This document shows positions 5,101 through 9,102 of a DNA stretch of 9,102 bases, piece by piece. Both the position numbers and the translations under genes were made by a program. The stretch is from an uncultured euryarchaeote (GTDB lineage: Archaea > Thermoplasmatota > Poseidoniia > Poseidoniales > Thalassarchaeaceae): the NCBI GenBank assembly GCA_937901365.1, contig CALCEF010000176.1, positions 1-9,102 of the forward strand. The letters are read 5' to 3'. Positions within the stretch are counted from its first letter, which is position 1, and each line of letters starts with the position of its first letter. The notes beneath the pieces were generated by a model. That model did not search any database. It was not told the DNA's origin and worked only from the letters and a program-made list of their open reading frames with translations.

Positions 5101-7734
5101 GTTGAAGAAGCAAACAACAGTGGATGTATTCTATCCCTATCATTGCAAGTGTTGCAAATTCATCGAGCCGTGCTTGAGGTGACATCCCCTGTTGTCCAAC
5201 CTCATCGAATGGATGTCGGTGTGCAAGAAACGTTGATGCTTCGATTATCGAATCCAGGAAATGGACCTGATGCGTACGATATTTCATGGAGTGTTGTAAC
5301 CAATGCCAATTTCACTACCGACCCCGGCCTTTCTGTCGGGATTCCATCATCACAATACGCCCTAGATGCGGGTGAGCTACGAAGTGTACCCATTTCCCTA
5401 ACCCTGCCTGAAGATATGGCTGCTGCGGTCGTTCTGGTGCTTAGATTTGAGATGCAATCCATAGGCGATATTGGGATTAATTCAACTTCTGACGTACTCA
5501 TCGAGGCGAGGCAGGATCATCGCTGGCAGATGGAATTGTCACATAACGGTGTACAAATTGCGAGCGGAGATACTGTGAATGCAGATCCAGATGAGCAACT
5601 CAACTTCATCTTGGGAGTAACGAATATTGGGAACCTTGCAGATCAAATCGACATGAATCCCGAGATTTCCCTACAGGTTGCAGGAGGGGATGATGGGACA
5701 GGCTGGACTGCATGGGGTGCTTCAAGTGCCAATGTATTGGTAAATCAAACGGAAAATCTCTCGATCGGTGTCAATACATCATCTAGCGCGTGGAAGGACA
5801 CCCTTGCGACAATTACCTTCAATGGGTTGAGTGACGATACTGCAATTGCACCATTTGTGGTCCATGTGCAGATCAATCATGTCCCCGGTTGGTGGATTCT
5901 CGCAGGCGGGGCAGATTTGGATATTGATCGAAATGGTGCCAACATCACACTGATTGTTGAGCAGCGGGGCAACTCACCAGCAGAGCCATTCATCAATGGA
6001 TGGGTGGATGCTGGAGGTTGGAATATCAGTGTTAGTGAAAATATCTCGACTCTATCTCCAGGGGAAAGTGCGAACTTTACCTGTTCGATTACTCCGCCCG
6101 ACGGAGCCATTTCAGGTCATACGGTAGAATTGACGCTCCGAGCAAGGAATGGCGATGGTTCGGGAATGGGGCAAACGACATTGCCCCTCCGGGTGGCTGC
6201 TTGGCATGAATATTCACTCGAACATGACGAAGAATGGCACATTTCTTCTGTAGGTGGTTTACCTTTGGCAATGGTCTCAAATCTGGGCAATGCACCCACC
6301 ACAATCGACGTTGAGATTCTTGGTTTGCCTGAGGGTTGGTCGCTTGTAGGACCGAGCCAAGTGAGTTTAGGCGTAGGTGAAAGTTCGGGCATACCTATTT
6401 CGGCAATCCCCGGCAATTCAAACCAAAGTGGCTATGGTTCAAGCGTGACGCTGCGAACCATCGATGAAAGTGGAACTCAGCGAGAGGCAACTTTGACCCT
6501 GACCGAAAGTGACAGGTCGTGGGCTACAAGTCCAGTATTGTTCGGAACGTCAGGAGATGTTCTGGAATTGGATTTCAACCCTGGATTCGATGTTACTTTA
6601 GTTAAGCAAGGGAGTCAAACACTTTCACAATCGGATGAAGGTGGTTGGCTTTGGACAGTTCCAGTGATCGATTCTGACGGGGAACTGGATGTAGATGGTG
6701 TCACTCTCGATTATTGGGCGCGTGTGCGCGACCCACCGACCCGTATGGGAACTTGTTCTGTGACGAATTCGTTGGGCACTGAACCTCAGGCAACATGTAC
6801 GATTCACAATGGGACGACTGAAATTGGTTGGACGGCAATTTTGCGTGATGAAACCGGTGTAGTAATCGATTACAAAACGGGTCATTTGCTTGCGAATACT
6901 TCACGTTCAGCAGACTCAAAAATCAACCTTTCAGCAGCCTCATGGAATCCCACTCCTGGTGAACATACCCTGAAAGCAACGTTATTGGATGGAAATGGAG
7001 CATTGATTGCAGAGGATTCTCAAGTTGTTCTAGTTCGTGACACCGACTGGAATTTGGGCATCACCGCTGTCGAAATGAGGGAAAGTTCGGGACAGCAAGA
7101 AATCGTGGTTTCAATCAGTCGGCAGAACCAGTCTAAGTTCGCCGATGCAATCTGTTTCTTGCACCTCAGCGCAGATGATTGGAATGCTAGGCATCGAATC
7201 GATGTCGGTGGGGAACTGGCGCCACAGATTACCATTGAGCGCCCGAATCTGCCTGTTGGCACAACAATCAACATTGAGCTGCAATGCGATGCACCATGGG
7301 ATACAGATAGTGATTCAGCGGATGATACAAACTTAATCGTATTACCTGCCGGTATTGCAGCACCAAGTGTCGGCTTCGATTATGCTATGCTTCTAGGTAG
7401 TCTTGTCATTGTATTCGGATTGATGGGAGTGCTTGGAATGATCCGGCCTGATTCAGGACCTCGACGTGTTGAGAAGCGAATGCGAGTTCGTAAGAGAAGT
7501 GCTGCGAAACAGATGTCAATTCCCGATTTGCAGGAGGACGATGAAGACATACACATCGAGGATGATGGTGGAGCGGAACCAATGATTGAAGTTGAAACTC
7601 CATCGGTTGAAGTTGAAACTGAATCGGAAGATGTTGAGGAACAACCACAACAAGAAGAAACCTCACCAGTGGATGAGTTTGAAGCGAGACTACAACGACT
7701 CCGTGAGCGACGTGAAAAACTTGGGGGCAATTGA
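2110..7734 (+). CDS. Giant cell-surface protein: FG-GAP propeller, Ig-like stalk, C-terminal membrane anchor
   Basis: The product has about 1,874 residues from GTG 2110; an ATG at 2092 would add six residues but lacks a ribosome binding site. Residues 1-~30 are a signal peptide (VLRRP, then hydrophobic ILIFGLILLLIG). Residues ~100-560 look like a beta-propeller with six FG-GAP/VCBS-like Asp-rich loops starting at D170 (DIDEDGALE), D246, D362, D417, D483 and D535 (DFDNDGALD), probably binding calcium. Residues ~560-670 resemble CARDB. Similar ~105-125-residue Ig-like modules follow to ~1480, marked by recurring N-x-G-N-x-P motifs (N822, N1048, N1172, N1391), with further beta-rich sequence to ~1740. 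One membrane helix spans ~1758-1778, followed by a basic stop-transfer stretch and a 96-residue acidic tail ending in a short Arg/Glu-rich helix. Many N-x-S/T sequons fit S-layer-type glycosylation. The architecture suggests an adhesin, receptor or binding protein outside the cell; no catalytic domain or specific function is visible. Confidence 0.85.
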   Translation: MVLRRPILIFGLILLLIGQSMSPLAFVEDQSSQSTQGRDGDIWIDGDIPWPQFGRTPGHESAVPPHAPSEPDTGELLSITNPVLNWRHYAEGDTGVETLGVSVGNFTSNIDTGGLVLDSCARDSLSPVFIHQQNSHAIMRIVDGDTSQTMWEVDIGAIDREVKSTPVILDIDEDGALEIIVVYDANGQATVELWAPNIECDVTGWKPGGSHETERLWRWSHSTFEMAADRTCQTCHDPVAQPLLADLFLDGSPELILAMMDDVNNEPNVVALPIPTTGTPSPIWEVTLGEGTHPSDPAWVQIDAVSSAIVLTTIDENNGNMWVWKLNAANGQVQYEETLNNLDGDTASPHVRLPGPIITQLDTDPAPEMVVTIPSDVDGAGTGDGATFVGLDVTDAATIFSFSASNGYADAPPALMDTDDNGITDRICWNTWYRDGISWHGMVGCHDYNEQTQNTWLDWNQIVEGTSGNPNDEIAVSAPTPMDIDGTGFDEIVVTFGRTVYAHDGETGSRSSINAEWVSGLELPHRTWAGHALADFDNDGALDLLVGDMLISQAGADIRPYEDGLAITFNPSTPDPGEQVTVTAFFENAGTDSTDTDTFARMYVDGELKHTHREGALDPRPPTGNGNSASFSFDWSGGLGEHTFVLNLDEHGNVTQTRTDNDVTTTVLTIIAPYNVSIGVPPDPVRVLPGGQTNVQPVITSTGRISGTWSMTIDDAGLPANWTIVDLDPGASSGVEIQVGGTWSPTLQISAPTEALGTDSGFVEITMTLDSNQSISQTAILAIEAERTRGLSLRGADGTPNSNGMGIPGEAAAAWILVENLGNAPETVSLQWQQTAWDQFITLHDSSGQEVNPLELDPNEIRELTARHDVPASATLGDNVSTQLSMCIGAGENEECRTIDLTFTANQVQILPPNIRSVPADDRTWNVDVQLPSSVDEMEWDMAAAGMIMPGWIWETSGALTIDGTTLRVSGNTGARVTGSLILDMPYAAPPMLHTWTVEEANNSGCILSLSLQVLQIHRAVLEVTSPVVQPHRMDVGVQETLMLRLSNPGNGPDAYDISWSVVTNANFTTDPGLSVGIPSSQYALDAGELRSVPISLTLPEDMAAAVVLVLRFEMQSIGDIGINSTSDVLIEARQDHRWQMELSHNGVQIASGDTVNADPDEQLNFILGVTNIGNLADQIDMNPEISLQVAGGDDGTGWTAWGASSANVLVNQTENLSIGVNTSSSAWKDTLATITFNGLSDDTAIAPFVVHVQINHVPGWWILAGGADLDIDRNGANITLIVEQRGNSPAEPFINGWVDAGGWNISVSENISTLSPGESANFTCSITPPDGAISGHTVELTLRARNGDGSGMGQTTLPLRVAAWHEYSLEHDEEWHISSVGGLPLAMVSNLGNAPTTIDVEILGLPEGWSLVGPSQVSLGVGESSGIPISAIPGNSNQSGYGSSVTLRTIDESGTQREATLTLTESDRSWATSPVLFGTSGDVLELDFNPGFDVTLVKQGSQTLSQSDEGGWLWTVPVIDSDGELDVDGVTLDYWARVRDPPTRMGTCSVTNSLGTEPQATCTIHNGTTEIGWTAILRDETGVVIDYKTGHLLANTSRSADSKINLSAASWNPTPGEHTLKATLLDGNGALIAEDSQVVLVRDTDWNLGITAVEMRESSGQQEIVVSISRQNQSKFADAICFLHLSADDWNARHRIDVGGELAPQITIERPNLPVGTTINIELQCDAPWDTDSDSADDTNLIVLPAGIAAPSVGFDYAMLLGSLVIVFGLMGVLGMIRPDSGPRRVEKRMRVRKRSAAKQMSIPDLQEDDEDIHIEDDGGAEPMIEVETPSVEVETESEDVEEQPQQEETSPVDEFEARLQRLRERREKLGGN
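7586..7620 (+). repeat. Two-copy 14-base direct repeat in the cytoplasmic tail region
   Basis: TTGAAGTTGAAACT occurs at 7586-7599 and 7607-7620, a 21-base period. Both copies are followed by similar bases ending ATCGG. In protein it gives two consecutive seven-residue units of the form (I/V)EVET in the acidic tail of the surface protein. It probably reflects a small in-frame duplication. Confidence 0.7.
7723..7727 (+). promoter_or_regulatory. Probable ribosome binding site of the 221-residue downstream gene
   Basis: GGGGG, inside the last codons of the surface-protein gene, lies 7 bases before GTG 7735-7737. It supports the GTG over the internal ATG at 7786-7788, which has no such site. Confidence 0.45.
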
Positions 7735-8400
7735 GTGGACACCCTGAACACGGGTGCAATCACCCCTTTCCATACATTTGATCCCATGCAAGGCTCGTCT
7801 GCCGGGGAATTCGCAGACCTCTTGGATGCTGTGAGGGAAGGAAAGGGAGGCGATGCGAAGAAATTCGCTGAAACATGGCCTGAAGTTGCAAATCGATTGG
7901 AATCACAGGGTGTCTACCTATCAGAGGGAAGGAATACAATCGAGTGGGATGACGCCACACTGCTGTTCATTTCTCTAAGAGAAACTGCGAATGATGGAGG
8001 GCCAGCCGAACCACTCGACAGGGGGATTTCCATGGAACGCCTTGGGCGGTACCCAACAGATGATGGGAATGCAATTGCCTATCTTCGTGAATTTCTCATT
8101 CCAGAAGAAGAAGGCGATGAGGGGACTCGATTACTCACACAGTTGGATTCAGGCTTCCGAAATGAGGTTCGTGGACATGACAAACTTAGTGTGGGTTTTG
8201 GGGGTCTGACATTACACGGATGGTTGACTGAAACCGAAGTGAGTTCACTGCGAACGTATCTCCAACAATCCGTATGGAAAGTGGCTCAAAACGAAACCTT
8301 CGATGGAGGGGTTCGAGAAATTGTGAGGCATTTACTCATCATCCTCAAAACGGCTGAAAAACGCGGCGTTGGCATCCTAATGCGCGCACACGGAGATTAG
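7735..8400 (+). CDS. Unrecognised 221-residue soluble protein, coupled to the surface-protein gene
   Basis: I do not recognise this protein. It starts at GTG 7735, the codon directly after the TGA of the surface-protein gene, so the two are probably translationally coupled in one transcript; a start at ATG 7786 (residue 18) is possible. It has no signal peptide, no membrane segment and no cysteine, so it is likely cytosolic. Visible parts are a low-complexity N-terminus (1-~22), a probable helical segment ~23-60 (EFADLLDAVREG, then FAETWPEVANRLES), an acidic stretch around 120-130 (PEEEGDEG), a central GFGGLTLHGWLTETEV, and a helical C-terminus with LLIILKTAEKRGVGIL. Its neighbour's 96-residue cytoplasmic tail makes an interaction possible, but that is inference from position only. 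Its stop overlaps the convergent purC stop by 4 bases. Confidence 0.8.
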   Translation: MDTLNTGAITPFHTFDPMQGSSAGEFADLLDAVREGKGGDAKKFAETWPEVANRLESQGVYLSEGRNTIEWDDATLLFISLRETANDGGPAEPLDRGISMERLGRYPTDDGNAIAYLREFLIPEEEGDEGTRLLTQLDSGFRNEVRGHDKLSVGFGGLTLHGWLTETEVSSLRTYLQQSVWKVAQNETFDGGVREIVRHLLIILKTAEKRGVGILMRAHGD

Positions 8401-9102
8401 AATTCTTCACCGGTTAACCGTTCATACATACTGGCGTATAGCGCAGCAGTTTGATCGATAATATCCTGAGGAAGAGCGGGGATGGGAGGCTCTTCTGTGC
8501 CGGCTTCACGTGCTGCGTAAAGCTCGGTGTGGTGACCTGTACCCAGATAATGTTCACGAACAAATTCCTTCGACAAGGACACGATGGCCCCTTTTTCATA
8601 ATCAGCAGCAGCCCACCACCGATCCTCATCCAGAGTTCCAAAAGAATCGACAAGAACCGGGACACGCCCGGGTCCCAAAGCAAATTCCTTCTTCCCATCG
8701 ACATGGATGAGGCCCCGTTTTGCAGCCTCTCTATGGATAATCTCATCCACCTTTACTACAATTTCTAAGATGGAATCAAATTCTTCGTCGGTCAAATTTG
8801 AAATTTCCAATGCTTCCTTTCGATCGAGGAGACGATCAAACTTTTCGAACTTCGTCGATACTTCCAGATAAGGTTCAGGAAGCTTAACTCCCTCTTCAAG
8901 AACCGTGCCGGGCTCAAACCCGAACTCTTCGGCACCTACGTCACCACGCTTGTATCGGCGCCACCCTCCACCTGCCAAATGGTGTCGACAAATGACCTCA
9001 AGGGGGACGAATACATTCTCCATGTCCCGTGGAATAGCTCCAGGTTCTCGAATGACTTCAAATCGGCGTGCAAGAACGCGATCAGGCGCATTCATCTCAA
9101 TG
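8397..9102 (-). CDS. purC: Phosphoribosylaminoimidazole-succinocarboxamide synthase (SAICAR synthetase), 3' part
   Basis: The last ~234 residues are present; the frame runs off the right edge. PurC joins CAIR and aspartate using ATP in de novo purine synthesis in the cytosol. The fragment shows VFVPLEVICRHHLAGGGWRRY, matching the family's VPLEVVVR-x-x-x-AGS segment. It also has LIHVDGKKEFALG, matching the PurC signature (L/I)-(I/V)-D-x-K-x-E-F-G, and then VPVLVDSFGTLDEDRWW, aligned with the usual LADE(I/V)-x-T-P-D-S-x-R-(F/L)-W. The ATG at 9095 is probably internal, because the N-terminal ATP-binding lobe normally found before VPLEV (about 60-80 residues) is mostly outside the window and coding continues through 9096-9101. 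Odd points are HH-x-AGGG in place of the common N/Y-x-AAGS and an altered DSFGTLDED loop. It ends with TAA at 8399-8397, overlapping the plus-strand neighbour's stop. Confidence 0.88.
   Translation of the reverse strand, partial: IEMNAPDRVLARRFEVIREPGAIPRDMENVFVPLEVICRHHLAGGGWRRYKRGDVGAEEFGFEPGTVLEEGVKLPEPYLEVSTKFEKFDRLLDRKEALEISNLTDEEFDSILEIVVKVDEIIHREAAKRGLIHVDGKKEFALGPGRVPVLVDSFGTLDEDRWWAAADYEKGAIVSLSKEFVREHYLGTGHHTELYAAREAGTEEPPIPALPQDIIDQTAALYASMYERLTGEEF

Noticed and set aside
7380..7787. 135-codon minus-strand open frame, rich in serine
   Set aside because: It is the antisense shadow of the acidic, Glu/Val-rich tail of the surface protein, with no start signal or family resemblance.
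1..9102. CRISPR array, insertion sequence or integration site
   Set aside because: I saw no evenly spaced repeats, terminal inverted repeats with a transposase, or tRNA-flanked direct repeats.

Overview
The window reads as archaeal chromosome. It carries archaeal/eukaryotic-type RNA polymerase subunit Rpo7, elongation factor Spt4, ribosomal proteins S24e and S27ae, and the archaeal D-aminoacyl-tRNA deacylase DtdA. Genes are tightly packed and have clear GGAGG-type ribosome binding sites. A very long secreted, membrane-anchored FG-GAP/Ig-like surface protein and a mid-range base composition suggest a marine Thermoplasmatota lineage (Marine Group II/Poseidoniales or a relative). That placement is inference; the archaeal assignment is firm.

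Layout: (1) Bases 1-341, plus strand, hold the 3' end of dtdA. (2) Bases 342-1838, minus strand, are a compact information-processing operon transcribed leftward in the order rpo7, spt4, rps24e, rps27ae. Gaps are 3 and 16 bases, followed by a 1-base overlap. The 56-residue S27ae gene is easily missed because it is so short. (3) Bases 1839-2109 are the divergent intergenic region. I see no convincing TATA box there, but there is a cluster of secondary structure. On the minus (rpo7) strand it folds into a long interrupted stem-loop ending in a UACG loop, a small three-way junction, and a very stable GC hairpin. It is best explained as a structured 5' leader or small RNA of the rpo7 operon. (4) Bases 2110-7734, plus strand, encode an approximately 1,874-residue surface protein: signal peptide, FG-GAP/VCBS-type propeller, about eight Ig-like/CARDB modules, one C-terminal membrane helix and a 96-residue acidic cytoplasmic tail. 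(5) Bases 7735-8400 start directly after its stop codon and encode an unrecognised 221-residue soluble protein, probably co-translated with it. (6) Bases 8397-9102, minus strand, are the 3' part of purC (SAICAR synthetase), converging with a 4-base overlap.

The rpo7 operon couples transcription (polymerase stalk and Spt4) to translation (two small-subunit proteins). The divergent plus-strand pair looks like a separate envelope unit with an outer receptor or adhesin-like protein and an intracellular partner candidate. The points most worth a second look are the Spt4 with a roughly 60-residue insertion inside its zinc site, the structured rpo7 leader, and the surface protein/unknown protein pair.
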